A stretch of DNA of 64,000 nt from contig CANMFO010000004.1 in NCBI GenBank assembly GCA_947497245.1, positions 55,759 to 119,758 on the forward strand, read 5' to 3'. Source of the stretch: an uncultured Flavobacteriaceae bacterium (GTDB lineage Bacteria > Bacteroidota > Bacteroidia > Flavobacteriales > Flavobacteriaceae). The translations under genes were made by a program, and so were the position numbers. Under the pieces are notes generated by a model. It was not told the DNA's origin. It saw nothing but the letters and a program-made list of their open reading frames with translations, and ran no database searches. Shown one piece after another: positions 8,795 to 18,114 of the stretch (positions are counted from its first letter, which is position 1; each line of letters opens with the position of its first letter).

Positions 8795-10579
8795 ATGCCA
8801 GCCGAGTCCAAAACACTTTTGACGCGCTTTCTTAAATGGAGGTACAAGCACATCTCCAATAAAACGTTCATCCATATCTTAAGTGTTTTGGTGGGCCTTT
8901 TAGCGGGCTTGGCCGCCGTCACCCTAAAGAACATTACGTACTTCATCGAGTCCCTGCTGGAAAAGGGAATCCTATTTTCCAACAATGGACTGTACTTCAT
9001 CCTTCCCATAATCGGTCTGACCCTGGTATACCTGTATGTAAAATTCGTACATAAGGAGAAGCTGCAGAACGCAATATCTTCCATACTCTTTTCACTTTCC
9101 AAGAAAAGGGGCATTCTCAAACCCAATCAGATTTACACACGGTTGATCACGGCGCCACTTACCGTTGGTTTTGGTGGATCCGTCGGATTATTGGGCCCGG
9201 CGGTGGCCTCTGGGGCGGCCATAAGCTCAAACTTGGGACGATTGTTCCACCTCAATGCCAAGACCCGTTCTCTGTTGATTGCCTGTGCCTCGGCCGGGGC
9301 CATTGCATCGATCTTTCAATCGCCCATCGCGGCCATAATCTTTGCAGTTGAGGTATTCAGTTTGGATTTGACCATGTTGTCGGTGCTACCCCTATTGTTG
9401 GCCTCCATCTCGGGAGTATTGACTTCCTACTTCTTCATGGGCAACGAAGTACTCTTCAATTTTACGCTTATCGAAAACTTTGAGGTGAAGGACACCCTTT
9501 TTTATATCGTCTTGGGAGTGGGAACCGGCTTTGCATCCATTTATTTCACCAGAATGTACTTTGGGATCAATAAACTTTTCAAGCCTTTGAAAAGTCCAAA
9601 ATACAAGTTGTTGGTGGGAGGGTTGGCCATTGGTACCATGCTCTATTTCATTCCCCCACTTTACGGAGAGGGTTTTGGGTTTATCAATAACCTTTTGCAT
9701 GGAGACCATTTACAGGCCTTGGGGAAAACACCATTTGACTCCCATACAAGTAATATATGGGTGGTGATCGCCCTGTTGATCGGGATAACGGTCTTCAAGG
9801 CGGTGGCCATGACCACTACACTGGCAGCGGGGGGTTCCGGGGGAACTTTTATCCCCACCATGGTCATGGGAAGTGCCCTGGGCAATGTGGTGGCCAAGAT
9901 CATCAACAATGCTGGACTTGGATTTTCGGTTTCCGAGAGCAATTTTACACTGATCGGGATGGCCGGATTGATCGCGGGGGTACTGCACGCCCCTTTGACC
10001 GCCATATTTTTGATCGCGGAGATCACTGGGGGTTATGCCCTTTTTGTACCCTTGATGATCACCTCTTCCATCTCTTACCTGATCACCAAAAGAACCATGG
10101 ACCATACGATCTATACCCGGGAACTGGCGGAGAGCGGAGCCTTGCTGACGCATAACAAAGACCAATCCGTGTTGACCCTAATGCAGCTCGATGACGTAAT
10201 TGAAAAGAATTTCAAGGTAGTTCACCCCAATATGACCCTTGGTGATATGCTTCATGAATCAGTTGCGAAGTCGACCCGGAACATCTTTCCCGTGGTGGAT
10301 GAAAAAAAGGCCTTGGTCGGGATCGTACTTTTGGACGATATTCGGGAGTTCATGTTCGATACTTCCCTCTACAAGAACACCAAAGTGGACACCTTGATGC
10401 ACAACGCCCCTGAGCACATCTTTTACCATAAGGACAATATGAAACAGGTCATGCAAAAATTTCAGGACAGCGGGGCCTGGAACCTTCCTGTTATCAAGGA
10501 CGGAAAATATTTGGGCTTTGTCTCCAAATCCAAGTTGTTGACCGCTTACCGAAGGGAGTTGATCAATTTTACAGGCTGA
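8795..10579 (+). CDS. ClC-type chloride channel protein with CBS pair
   Basis: A 594-aa membrane protein: about ten hydrophobic segments of the ClC fold in residues 25-440, then two CBS domains in the C-terminal 130 residues. ClC signatures GGSVGLLGPAV and GGSGGTFIPTMVMG are present. The conserved motif that is usually GREGP/GxEGP reads GLLGP, so the external gating glutamate of ClC antiporters is replaced by leucine; the position of the internal proton glutamate reads FAVEV, leaving valine there. This suggests passive anion flow rather than Cl-/H+ exchange. The ATG at 8795 is chosen over an in-frame TTG at 8753, which lacks any ribosome-binding signal. Confidence 0.92.
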   Translation: MPAESKTLLTRFLKWRYKHISNKTFIHILSVLVGLLAGLAAVTLKNITYFIESLLEKGILFSNNGLYFILPIIGLTLVYLYVKFVHKEKLQNAISSILFSLSKKRGILKPNQIYTRLITAPLTVGFGGSVGLLGPAVASGAAISSNLGRLFHLNAKTRSLLIACASAGAIASIFQSPIAAIIFAVEVFSLDLTMLSVLPLLLASISGVLTSYFFMGNEVLFNFTLIENFEVKDTLFYIVLGVGTGFASIYFTRMYFGINKLFKPLKSPKYKLLVGGLAIGTMLYFIPPLYGEGFGFINNLLHGDHLQALGKTPFDSHTSNIWVVIALLIGITVFKAVAMTTTLAAGGSGGTFIPTMVMGSALGNVVAKIINNAGLGFSVSESNFTLIGMAGLIAGVLHAPLTAIFLIAEITGGYALFVPLMITSSISYLITKRTMDHTIYTRELAESGALLTHNKDQSVLTLMQLDDVIEKNFKVVHPNMTLGDMLHESVAKSTRNIFPVVDEKKALVGIVLLDDIREFMFDTSLYKNTKVDTLMHNAPEHIFYHKDNMKQVMQKFQDSGAWNLPVIKDGKYLGFVSKSKLLTAYRRELINFTG

Positions 10580-10628
10580 CCTTAGCCCGGAAGTTTTCAG
10601 CTTTTGGAAATTGTGCCCTGGAATTTTT

Positions 10629-10636
10629 TAATTTTG
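10629..10636 (+). promoter_or_regulatory. -7 element before the small two-helix protein gene
   Basis: TAATTTTG (10629-10636) matches TAnnTTTG. A TTTTG at 10602-10606 lies 22 bases upstream, one over the usual spacing. The predicted start would fall at or next to the ATG at 10642, again implying a leaderless message. Confidence 0.4.
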
Positions 10637-10641
10637 GTAGT

Positions 10642-10893
10642 ATGAAATATCTGATCGGCGGTATCGCAATTGCGTCCATTATTTCCATAGTATATGGCTT
10701 TTCACTTGGGAAGGAAGCGGAGGTCTTGGCCAACAAATACATCGGGGCCGGCACTGTGGGACTTTTTCTGGTGGCCATGCCACTTTTTTTGGTCAAGGAG
10801 AGCAAGGGAAAAAAGATGAAGGATTATATGTTGACCGAAGAAAACATTCGAAAAATGCAGGGGAAAGAAGGTGAAAATACTGATAGCCAGTAA
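10642..10893 (+). CDS. Small two-helix membrane protein, function unknown
   Basis: An 83-aa protein that I cannot assign to a named family. Residues 3-20 and 37-52 are hydrophobic helices (LIGGIAIASIISIVYGF and AGTVGLFLVAMPLFLV); the C-terminal 30 residues are charged and lysine-rich and probably cytoplasmic. Such proteins are common and uncharacterised in Flavobacteriaceae. It stands 63 bp behind the ClC gene with its own -7-like element, so it may be independent. Confidence 0.75.
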   Translation: MKYLIGGIAIASIISIVYGFSLGKEAEVLANKYIGAGTVGLFLVAMPLFLVKESKGKKMKDYMLTEENIRKMQGKEGENTDSQ

Positions 10894-10984
10894 TTTTCGG
10901 TAGAAAGTGGGCGGATTTTAATCAGGCAAGCATAAAAAATTATAAATTAGTAAGGCGAACCTTTTATAATTTAATTTTATTGGC

Positions 10985-11179
10985 ATGACTGGAACTGTAA
11001 AATTTTTTAATGAATCCAAAGGCTACGGCTTCATTACCAATGACGAGACCGGAAAAGACATCTTTGTTCACGCGACTGCATTGAACGGCACTCAATTGAA
11101 CGAAGGCGACAAAGTGGAATATGTAGAGGAAGAAGGACGAAAGGGAACTGTCGCTGCCCAAGTGCAAGTGGTCGGATAA
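10985..11179 (+). CDS. Cold-shock domain protein
   Basis: A 64-aa single cold-shock domain. RNP1 (KGYGFI, residues 15-20) and RNP2 (IFVHA, about 28-32) are both intact, following the standard opening GTVKFFNESKG. It binds single-stranded nucleic acid and probably acts as an RNA chaperone. The 90-bp upstream stretch is very A/T-rich, as expected for a cold-shock 5' region, but no specific element can be named. A terminator follows directly. Confidence 0.95.
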   Translation: MTGTVKFFNESKGYGFITNDETGKDIFVHATALNGTQLNEGDKVEYVEEEGRKGTVAAQVQVVG

Positions 11180-11206
11180 CCATATTGTAATCTTGAATGA
11201 CCTATG

Positions 11207-11233
11207 CCCCTGATGGAAACATCGGGGGTTTTT
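11207..11233 (+). terminator. Terminator of the cold-shock gene
   Basis: CCCCTGATG (11207-11215) pairs with CATCGGGGG (11220-11228) with one G-U pair, closing a GAAA tetraloop, followed by five T. It ends the cold-shock transcript 28 bp after the stop. Confidence 0.9.
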
Positions 11234-11257
11234 CTTTGCGATATTTGGAAGAAATAC

Positions 11258-11707
11258 CTAGTTCAGATTCCTTTTTTGGACAAAAAACCGTTTCAGGAGA
11301 TCCGCTGCTTCGTTTTCCAAGAGGCCTCCTAAAACCTCCGTCTTCGGATGCAGTTTGGTACCCATTGTCCCGCAACCCCGTTCCATGTCCTTAGCGGCGT
11401 AGACAATTTTTTTGATTTGGCTCCAGTAAAGTGCTCCTGCGCACATTTGACAGGGTTCCAAGGTTACGTACAGGGTACAGTCCTTCAAGTACTTTCCCCC
11501 TAGAAAATTGGCGGCGGCCGTAATGGCCTGCATTTCGGCATGTGCGGTAACGTCGTTGAGCTGCTCGGTAAGGTTGTGCGCCCTGGCAATGATCCGATCT
11601 TGCACCACAATAACGGCACCAATGGGCACTTCGCCCTTTTCAAAGGCCATTTCGGCCTCTTGCAGGGCCTTTTTCATAAAATAGGTGTCGTCAAAAGGAA
11701 GTACCAT
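11258..11707 (-). CDS. Nucleoside deaminase, TadA-like
   Basis: A 149-aa zinc-dependent deaminase of the cytidine/deoxycytidylate superfamily. The zinc site is complete: HAEMQAI (His56, Glu58) and PCQMCAGA (Cys86, Cys89). The overall pattern (EVPIGAVIV, HAE, TLEPCxMC, GxxGT) is that of TadA/GuaD-type enzymes; tRNA adenosine-34 deaminase is most likely, guanine deaminase is the alternative. The ATG at 11707 is preferred over the upstream ATG at 11755 because homologous proteins begin about here and the longer start would lie inside a terminator. Confidence 0.88.
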   Translation of the reverse strand: MVLPFDDTYFMKKALQEAEMAFEKGEVPIGAVIVVQDRIIARAHNLTEQLNDVTAHAEMQAITAAANFLGGKYLKDCTLYVTLEPCQMCAGALYWSQIKKIVYAAKDMERGCGTMGTKLHPKTEVLGGLLENEAADLLKRFFVQKRNLN

Positions 11708-11753
11708 GGGATCGTTTTGGTTAGCAATAGTACCAATTATTATCATTGGGCAC

Positions 11754-11780
11754 AAAAAAACCCCGATTTCAACATCGGGG
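11754..11780 (-). terminator. Terminator of the lipoprotein gene
   Basis: On the minus strand a 7-bp GC-rich stem (CCCCGAT/ATCGGGG at 11761-11780) is followed by seven T (11760-11754). It lies 26 bp past the end of the frameshifted lipoprotein gene. Confidence 0.9.
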
Positions 11781-11805
11781 CCTTAGTGATGTACAAGAAT
11801 TACCT

Positions 11806-12931
11806 TTATTTCTCAAAGTAGTATTTGTAGGTATTGTCGTCCACACCGTCGCCATCATAATCCTCAACTTCGATCAGGACAAAGGTATTGCCATCGACCT
11901 GTACCGTACCGTCATAGATTAGCTCCGCTTCGCCGCTCTGTACGGTTTCCGATTCTGTTTCACCATCATCTTCAATAGTGTAGCCGTACTCTACCAGGGT
12001 CAGACGATCTTCATCGGCTACGTAGGCCCAGTTTCCGTTGCTTTGACCTATAAACCGTTGGGTCCTTGTAGATGGCCTCACAGGCCAGTTGGGAAGCCTC
12101 ATAGTCATAGTTCCCGTCCATACCCTTGAAATCAATGGCAAAAGAACCATCGGATTTTAGCTCCAGGCTGCCATACTCTTGGGTATAGCAGACCGAGATC
12201 TCGAATTCTCCCTGGTTTTCGGGGCAGCTTGCGGTCCATTCGTCGCAATCGGGATCTCCTACATTGAAGACTTTGGATTCCCCCTCTTCGCTGTATTCCT
12301 CTTTTACCAACGACCATTTTCCCACCACAGCGCTGCTGCCTCCCCAGCTCTCGACGGTAACACAGACTTCGCTTGGTGCACTGATGTTTCCTTCCCCATC
12401 ATAGACGCAGATTACATAGCAAAAGGTGCCGGGCTCGATTTTGGCATTGAAATCGATATCGAGATTGACATCATCAACTTTTGAAGTGGTCCGTAAAGTC
12501 CCTTTTTTAATTTTGGAACGTATCGAGTTTTTGTTGGCGGTAGTTTTTGCTGCAGTTGTATTGGACGCGATATCAATATCATGGTACCCCTCGCCCAGGA
12601 TACCGTCCTTACTCTTAAATTGAAGATAGGCCCCAACGATATCGCCATCGGATTTTATAGGTATTTCAAATCCTTCGTTCAAAAAGGCGGTTTTCCCCGC
12701 TGCGGATACGTCCAAGGAAATGGCGTTATTGGGTGTAGGAGGCACCCCTTCTTTCTTGCTGCCTCCGGGAATGACGACGTTATCGGTAACAGCATTGGCT
12801 TCCAAAGGGGTATTTTCCAGCTGTTCGGCCTGTTCTTCCAATTGTTCGGCAATCGCATCTACCTTGTCTTTTCCACAAGAAGCGGCTACGACCAAAGCTG
12901 CTAGGGCAGCTGTCCTAAAAATAATCTTCAT
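11806..12931 (-). pseudogene. Lipocalin-like lipoprotein, interrupted by a one-base frameshift
   Basis: Two overlapping frames make one protein of about 374 residues. The first (from 12931) has a lipoprotein leader with Cys19 (VVAASC), a coiled coil, an acidic middle, and a lipocalin-like beginning (VVGKWSLVKEEYSEEG). It loses sense after EAIYKDP near 12060, where the second frame continues with QRFIGQSNGNWAYVADEDRL and ends at 11806 with YKYYFEK. Removing one C from the CCC run at 12060-12062 (plus-strand GGG) joins them. Composition of both halves is coding-like, so this is either a recent frameshift or a sequencing error. Function unknown. Confidence 0.8.
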
Positions 12932-13078
12932 TTTAATGGTTTTAGATTGATTATATATTTTGAAAACCCTAACGTAACCCTATCGGAATATATTGCTGGA
13001 AATTTATGGCTTGTTGTGAATGGCCAAAAAAGCAGTATCAACCTTTAAAAACCTTAGCTTTGTGTCTTCAAAATTTGT

Positions 13079-14869
13079 GTGGTGCCCGATAGCTTGTTGA
13101 AAAAAATCGATTCCCCTGTAGACCTTCGCAACCTCTCCGTTGACGAACTGCCCCGACTTGCCCGGGAACTTCGAGACTTTATCATCGACATAGTGGCCAC
13201 AAAAGAGGGCCACTTGGGTGCGAGCCTTGGGGTGGTAGAGCTGACCATTGCGCTGCACTACATTTTCAATACCCCTGATGACCGATTGATTTGGGACGTG
13301 GGCCATCAAGCATACGGGCATAAAATTCTGACCGGAAGGAAGGAGATATTCGATACCAACCGACAATTGGGCGGCATCAGCGGCTTCCCCAAGATGGCCG
13401 AAAGTGAGTACGATGCCTTTGGGACCGGCCACAGTTCAACCTCCATCTCCGCCATTTTGGGAATGGCCATCGCCTCCCAAATAAAGGGCGGGGACCAAAG
13501 ACAGCACATCGCTGTGATCGGCGATGCCTCCATTGCCAGCGGGATGGCCTTTGAGGGACTTAACCATGCCGGGGTCACCGATGCCAATGTGTTGATCATT
13601 TTAAACGACAATGCCATCGGTATCGACCCCAGTGTGGGTGCCCTGAAAAAATACCTCACCAATGTTAAAAAGGGAACGGCTAAAGATGAAAACCTCTTCG
13701 AATGCCTGAACTTTGAATATGCCGGTCCGATCGACGGGCATGACCTGAACACCCTTTTAACGGAATTGCAACGCCTTAAATCGGTTCGCGGACCGCGTCT
13801 TTTACATGTGATCACCACCAAGGGAAAGGGACTTCGGCAGGCCGAAGAGCATCAGGTGACCTATCATGCTCCGGGCAAGTTCAACAAGATTACGGGTGCT
13901 TTGGACCAGCGACCCACTTTGGGACAGCCCACCAAATACCAGGATGTTTTTGGGCATACTTTGGTCGAACTCGCTCGACAAAACGACAAAATAGTGGGGA
14001 TCACCCCAGCGATGCCCACCGGTAGCTCCTTAAAATACATGATGGAGCAGATACCCGACCGGGCCTTCGATGTGGGGATAGCCGAGCAGCATGCCGTTAC
14101 TTTGGCCGCTGGAATGGCGGTGGAGGGAATGGTACCTTTCTGCAACATCTATTCCACATTTTTGCAGCGGGCCTACGATCAGGTGATACATGATGTGGCC
14201 CTTCAAAACCTTCCTGTTGTCTTTTGTTTGGATCGTTCAGGGATTGTCGGGGAAGACGGTGCTACCCATCATGGCGTTTTCGACATGTCTTACTTGCGCT
14301 GCATTCCCAATCTGGTTATTTTTGCGCCCATGAACGAAACCGAGCTTCGCAACATCATGTATACGGCCCAATTGGGGCTTGAGCACCCCATTGCCATCCG
14401 ATACCCTAGAGGCAGAGGGGTACAGCAGGAGTGGAGGACCCCCCTGACGAAGATGGAAATCGGGCAATCGCAGGAATTAAAAAAAGGCTCGGAAATTGCG
14501 GTACTTTCCATAGGTCCTATTGGAAATAGGGTTTCGAAGGCCATTTTGGAACTCGACAGGCCCGACCATATCGGCCACTATAACATGCGCTTTGTCAAAC
14601 CTTTGGATAAAAACGGCTTGCAGAATATCTTTGAAAGGTACAAACATCTTGTCACCATCGAGGATGGAAGCAAAATAGGAGGCTTCGGAAGTGCCGTGTT
14701 GGAGTTTGCCAATGAAGTGGGAGCCTCCAACCATATAGATGTTTTGGGTGTGGACGATACATTTTTAGAACACGGCAAGGTTGAGGAACTGTACCGATTG
14801 GCCAAGTTGGACACCGTATCCATAACGAATTATTTAAAAAAAAGTATTGATGCCCAAAAACTGGATTAA
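13079..14869 (+). CDS. dxs: 1-deoxy-D-xylulose-5-phosphate synthase
   Basis: A 596-aa thiamine-diphosphate enzyme that condenses pyruvate and glyceraldehyde-3-phosphate, the first step of the MEP isoprenoid pathway. Seen: the N-terminal TPP domain (GHLGASLGVVELTIALHYIF, GDASIASGMAFEGLNHAG, NDN), the linker PIDGHDLNTLL, the Pyr domain (DVGIAEQHAVTLAAGMA with the catalytic Glu) and the transketolase C-domain. Slightly shorter than the 620-640 residues of proteobacterial Dxs, normal for this phylum. Starts at GTG 13079 or the adjacent GTG 13082; no ATG is near. Its 3' end overlaps the next gene by 20 bp. Confidence 0.96.
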   Translation: MVPDSLLKKIDSPVDLRNLSVDELPRLARELRDFIIDIVATKEGHLGASLGVVELTIALHYIFNTPDDRLIWDVGHQAYGHKILTGRKEIFDTNRQLGGISGFPKMAESEYDAFGTGHSSTSISAILGMAIASQIKGGDQRQHIAVIGDASIASGMAFEGLNHAGVTDANVLIILNDNAIGIDPSVGALKKYLTNVKKGTAKDENLFECLNFEYAGPIDGHDLNTLLTELQRLKSVRGPRLLHVITTKGKGLRQAEEHQVTYHAPGKFNKITGALDQRPTLGQPTKYQDVFGHTLVELARQNDKIVGITPAMPTGSSLKYMMEQIPDRAFDVGIAEQHAVTLAAGMAVEGMVPFCNIYSTFLQRAYDQVIHDVALQNLPVVFCLDRSGIVGEDGATHHGVFDMSYLRCIPNLVIFAPMNETELRNIMYTAQLGLEHPIAIRYPRGRGVQQEWRTPLTKMEIGQSQELKKGSEIAVLSIGPIGNRVSKAILELDRPDHIGHYNMRFVKPLDKNGLQNIFERYKHLVTIEDGSKIGGFGSAVLEFANEVGASNHIDVLGVDDTFLEHGKVEELYRLAKLDTVSITNYLKKSIDAQKLD

Positions 14870-16019
14870 AACGATTTCCCCTATTTTTTTGTTGACATTT
14901 TGCAGCATGCCCTTAATGGCCCAGGACCCTGTTCCGCCCCGACCCACGATCGATTCGGTGAAGGTCGACTCCATGGGAATTCGGATGGTGCCCATAGACT
15001 CTATGAGAATCGACACCACCGTGGTCGATACGGTGGTCATCAGACGGCTTCAAGAGCGCATACAGGATATCAGGAGAGGCGTGGATCTGAACACTTCGGT
15101 TATTTCGTTCAAAAAAACAAAACCCCTGGATAAGGGATACAGTAGGTTCAAGGTACCCTCTTTTTGGCAGAGCATCAATTTATTGGGGCTGAATTTCAAC
15201 CAGGCGGCCTTTGTAAACTGGAACGCCGGTGGAAATAACTCTGTGGCGGCCCTGGCCAATGCACGTTTTGAACGCAACTACAAGTTTCGGTACATCCAAT
15301 GGGAAAACTACATGGAGATGCGGTACGGGCTCAATGCACAGGACAATCAAAAGCTGCGAAAGACCGATGATGCGCTCCGGCTGAGTTCTACCTTTGGATA
15401 TCGGCGCGACACCATCAGCAATTGGTACTATTCGGTCAAGGCGAATTTCAACACCCAGTTCTCCAACGGCTACAAGTACCCGGATAGGACCACTCCGATT
15501 TCGCGCTTCATGTCCCCGGGATACTCTTTTTTGGGTGCGGGAACCAGCTACATCTCAAAAGGAAGGCGGTTCAACATCTATATCTCCCCGCTTACCCAAA
15601 AGGCCACCTATGTTTTTGACCAGGAACTGGCGGACAAAGGATCGTTCGGGGTGGAGAAGGCGGTGCTCGATGCCGATGGGAATGTGCTCGAAAAAGGAAA
15701 GAACATTTTTCTCGAATTGGGCTTTTTGGTAACCAATAGCTGGGAGACCGAAGTGTATAAGAATGTGGCGCTGAAGCATCGGCTGAGCCTCTATACCGAC
15801 TATCTTAGAAAATTTGGAAACGTGGATGTGGACTGGGAACTGAACGTGGACCTCCGGGTAAACGAGTATATTGTGACTACGGTTGGGGCCCATGTCATCT
15901 ACGACGATGATATCCTGTTCGATGCCGTTAAGGACGATGAGGGGAATATCATAGATCCCGGAGAACCCCGATTGCAGTTAAAGCAGCTATTAGGGGTTGG
16001 GGTCTCCTATAATTTTTAG
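14850..16019 (+). CDS. DUF3078 outer-membrane-like protein
   Basis: A 389-aa exported protein with signal peptide (to about residue 25, SMPLMAQ). The mature part starts with a Val/Asp/Thr-rich linker, then the DUF3078 domain beginning FWQSINLLGLNFNQAAFVNW and AGGNNSVAALANARFERNY, with alternating aromatic beta-strands to a C-terminal aromatic residue (VSYNF), as in outer-membrane barrels. Function is unknown; DUF3078 genes are common in Bacteroidota. The ATG at 14850 lies inside the end of dxs, suggesting translational coupling, although no functional link is evident. Confidence 0.87.
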   Translation: MPKNWIKTISPIFLLTFCSMPLMAQDPVPPRPTIDSVKVDSMGIRMVPIDSMRIDTTVVDTVVIRRLQERIQDIRRGVDLNTSVISFKKTKPLDKGYSRFKVPSFWQSINLLGLNFNQAAFVNWNAGGNNSVAALANARFERNYKFRYIQWENYMEMRYGLNAQDNQKLRKTDDALRLSSTFGYRRDTISNWYYSVKANFNTQFSNGYKYPDRTTPISRFMSPGYSFLGAGTSYISKGRRFNIYISPLTQKATYVFDQELADKGSFGVEKAVLDADGNVLEKGKNIFLELGFLVTNSWETEVYKNVALKHRLSLYTDYLRKFGNVDVDWELNVDLRVNEYIVTTVGAHVIYDDDILFDAVKDDEGNIIDPGEPRLQLKQLLGVGVSYNF

Positions 16020-16086
16020 TGCCGGTCGGGACCGGTTCCCGCTGTGGACAAATGCCAACGGCCCCTTTTTCCCGCTCGCCCGGAAC

Positions 16087-16119
16087 TACAAAAACAAAAG
16101 CCCCTCCAATAATGGAGGG
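16087..16119 (-). terminator. Terminator of the DUF5777/YceI operon
   Basis: Minus-strand hairpin (CCCTCCA/TGGAGGG, 16102-16119) with a four-base loop followed on that strand by the T-rich run TTTTGTTTTT. It lies about 100 bp past the DUF5777 stop. The remaining bases between 16020 and 16216 show nothing else. Confidence 0.7.
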
Positions 16120-16216
16120 ACTTCCAGCTTTCACAGCAATTTTGATCCCGATAGCAATGCAGTAGGTTCAAGGGGTGGCTTCGATAAGGGACTTCAAAGG
16201 TTCGTACGAACCTGAA

Positions 16217-17095
16217 CTACTGTCGTTTTTTGATTTGAAAAGCCCTTGAAATATTAAAACCAAAATGGATGTCCCCACTAAAGAAGGACCCATTGGTCTC
16301 GGCGATGAACCCCTTTTCTATCATTGACCTTGAATTGGTGAAAATCAGTTGAAAAATATGTCCTCCCGTTTCGATGTCCACTCCAAAGGCAATCGAATTT
16401 TTGGAATCGAACGACTCGAAAGGATTTAGGTTGTAATAGTATTCCCCATTTAAGGAAACACGTTTGCTTATCTTGACCCGTGTGCCAAAACCCAAAGCCA
16501 CCATATCGTGAGGGTCGTTGGGTGCGGCCACTGTGTTATAATGGATAAAGGTCGGGGCAAATTGCAGGGACAGACTGGGACTGAATTTCCTGGCGACCAA
16601 AACTTGGGCGGAATACGTGAGCCGATCGCTAAAACTGGGTTTGTCCGCGGGAAGGTAGTCCTTTATGGTTTTCTGGGTGGCACTGCCAAAAACCGTCAGG
16701 CTTAACGGAAAGGGCCGTTCCCCGGTCTTCTGATGCAAGAGCCTGTATTTTGCATATCCGTCGAATGTCTTTTCAAAAGAACTTCGGCCCAGGGCCACGG
16801 TGAGGTCATCGGTAAAGGCATATTCAAACCCGAAACGGATATTGGAATCGTCCAGACCAAATAATTCGTCGAAACCAGAGTTGACACGCCCGAAACGGTG
16901 GGAGATCAAGAACTCCAAAACCCCTGTTTTTCGTGTTTCCACCGAATGGCCATTCAGCAACCTGGTACCATTGAAGGTTCCCGGAACCTGCAGGGTGGTA
17001 TCGCGCGATTCCTGTTCCAATATGGCCTCCAGGTCCTGCGAGAATCCGCTCAAGGGAATTATCAAAATGAAAGTAAGGGCTAAAAAATATTTCAT
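16217..17095 (-). CDS. DUF5777 family outer-membrane beta-barrel protein
   Basis: A 292-aa exported protein: signal peptide to about residue 19 (SGFSQ), then a DUF5777 domain with alternating hydrophobic/polar strands (GVLEFLISHRFGRVNSG, DDLTVALGRSSFEKTFDGYA, FQLIFTNSRSMIEKGFIAE). It lies in the outer membrane by prediction. It is the last gene of a five-gene reverse operon with YceI, OB-fold, cytochrome and Lipoprotein_15 genes; the gap to YceI is one base. The family is known from conserved gene order with YceI and cytochromes in Bacteroidota, but its function is not established. Confidence 0.87.
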   Translation of the reverse strand: MKYFLALTFILIIPLSGFSQDLEAILEQESRDTTLQVPGTFNGTRLLNGHSVETRKTGVLEFLISHRFGRVNSGFDELFGLDDSNIRFGFEYAFTDDLTVALGRSSFEKTFDGYAKYRLLHQKTGERPFPLSLTVFGSATQKTIKDYLPADKPSFSDRLTYSAQVLVARKFSPSLSLQFAPTFIHYNTVAAPNDPHDMVALGFGTRVKISKRVSLNGEYYYNLNPFESFDSKNSIAFGVDIETGGHIFQLIFTNSRSMIEKGFIAETNGSFFSGDIHFGFNISRAFQIKKRQ

Positions 17096-17096
17096 A

Positions 17097-17642
17097 TCAC
17101 TGGGAATAAGGTTTATGGTGTAGCTTGAAGCTTACCTTAATGGTCTTGGCAATGTTATTGGCCACGATCGAAGGGATCTTGATATTGAAATCTGCAACGT
17201 CCACTTTAAAGTCGCCCGTGAGCACAATCTCGTTCGAGGTCTTTTGGATATTTACTATGGTACTTATCTCTTTTTCCTCCCCGTGCAGTTTTAGTACGCC
17301 CACAATCTCAGTCTCCGTATTCTGGTCGTCGATTTCACCCAAATTCATGATCTCCCCAGAGAAGGTCGCTTTCGGGTACTTATAGGATTCCACGTAGTTT
17401 TCATTGAAATGTTCCTGCATCAGTGCTTTTTCGAACATAAAGGAGCGCATGAGCAATTGAATCGCAATTTCCCCGCTACTCGTGTCCATGATGCTCAAAA
17501 CCTGGTCGTTATCGGCCTTGATATCCTCTACGATCGAATGCGAAAAAAAAGAAACATAGCCTTCTTTGGTAATATATTTGTCCTGGGCCCTTAGACCCGT
17601 CACCAACAAAGAACAGAGAACAGCAAAGTAAAATCCCTTCAT
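17097..17642 (-). CDS. YceI family periplasmic protein
   Basis: A 181-aa precursor with signal peptide (GLRAQ) and a YceI lipocalin-like fold: YITKEGYVSFFSHSIVEDIK at the N-terminus, KATFSGEIMN in the middle, and a C-terminal IVANNIAKTIKVSFKL. YceI proteins bind polyisoprenoids such as quinone-like lipids in the periplasm. An ATG at 17654 would add four residues and overlap the upstream stop; the ATG at 17642 gives a standard leader. Its place next to a cytochrome gene fits a quinone-handling or electron-transfer role, which is inference. Confidence 0.9.
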   Translation of the reverse strand: MKGFYFAVLCSLLVTGLRAQDKYITKEGYVSFFSHSIVEDIKADNDQVLSIMDTSSGEIAIQLLMRSFMFEKALMQEHFNENYVESYKYPKATFSGEIMNLGEIDDQNTETEIVGVLKLHGEEKEISTIVNIQKTSNEIVLTGDFKVDVADFNIKIPSIVANNIAKTIKVSFKLHHKPYSQ

Positions 17643-17646
17643 AGTA

Positions 17647-18114
17647 TTATTCAACTATAGTGCACCGCACCATGATTACATCCAGCAGATACCCTGTACA
17701 AATGCCCTTGATGTTTATGCTCTGCCCTTTTTTCAGTGTTAAGGTCTTCGCATTCTGACTCGGCAACATATGACAGATGATGCTGGATTCCGGATCACCA
17801 TCGTTAAGGGTGATGACCCCGTTTCCCTTTAAAGTAGAGATTTCCAGAATATTTCCCTTTACCAGAATGACATGCTCCGAATACTTTTTGTCGGTAACCG
17901 CCTCGTCTTTTTGATATTCATCTATTAGGCTTTGGGCCGTCAGCACATAGGCCGCTTCAGATTTCTCTACGTCGACATGTGGTTTGTTGTAGTAATATAC
18001 CGAAACTAACAAACCTAGCACTACGGCCAAGAAAAATAATGCGATAATTTTAAACGAATTGCCCTTCAATTTGTACTTTTTTAGTTGTTCAAGGCCCCTT
18101 GGTCCACCCAACAT
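17647..18114 (-). CDS. Membrane-anchored OB-fold (tRNA_anti-like) protein
   Basis: A protein of up to 155 aa with one transmembrane helix (about residues 21-43, IIALFFLAVVLGLLVSVYYY) and a periplasmic OB-fold domain of the tRNA_anti-like family: LTAQSLIDEYQKDEAVTDKK, YSEHVILVKGNI, ending CTGYLLDVIMVRCTIVE. Despite the family name no nucleic-acid role is implied. The ATG at 18114 overlaps the upstream gene by 34 bp; a TTG at 18069, giving LKGNSFKIIALFF, is an alternative start. Same operon as YceI and the cytochrome lipoprotein. Confidence 0.8.
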   Translation of the reverse strand: MLGGPRGLEQLKKYKLKGNSFKIIALFFLAVVLGLLVSVYYYNKPHVDVEKSEAAYVLTAQSLIDEYQKDEAVTDKKYSEHVILVKGNILEISTLKGNGVITLNDGDPESSIICHMLPSQNAKTLTLKKGQSINIKGICTGYLLDVIMVRCTIVE

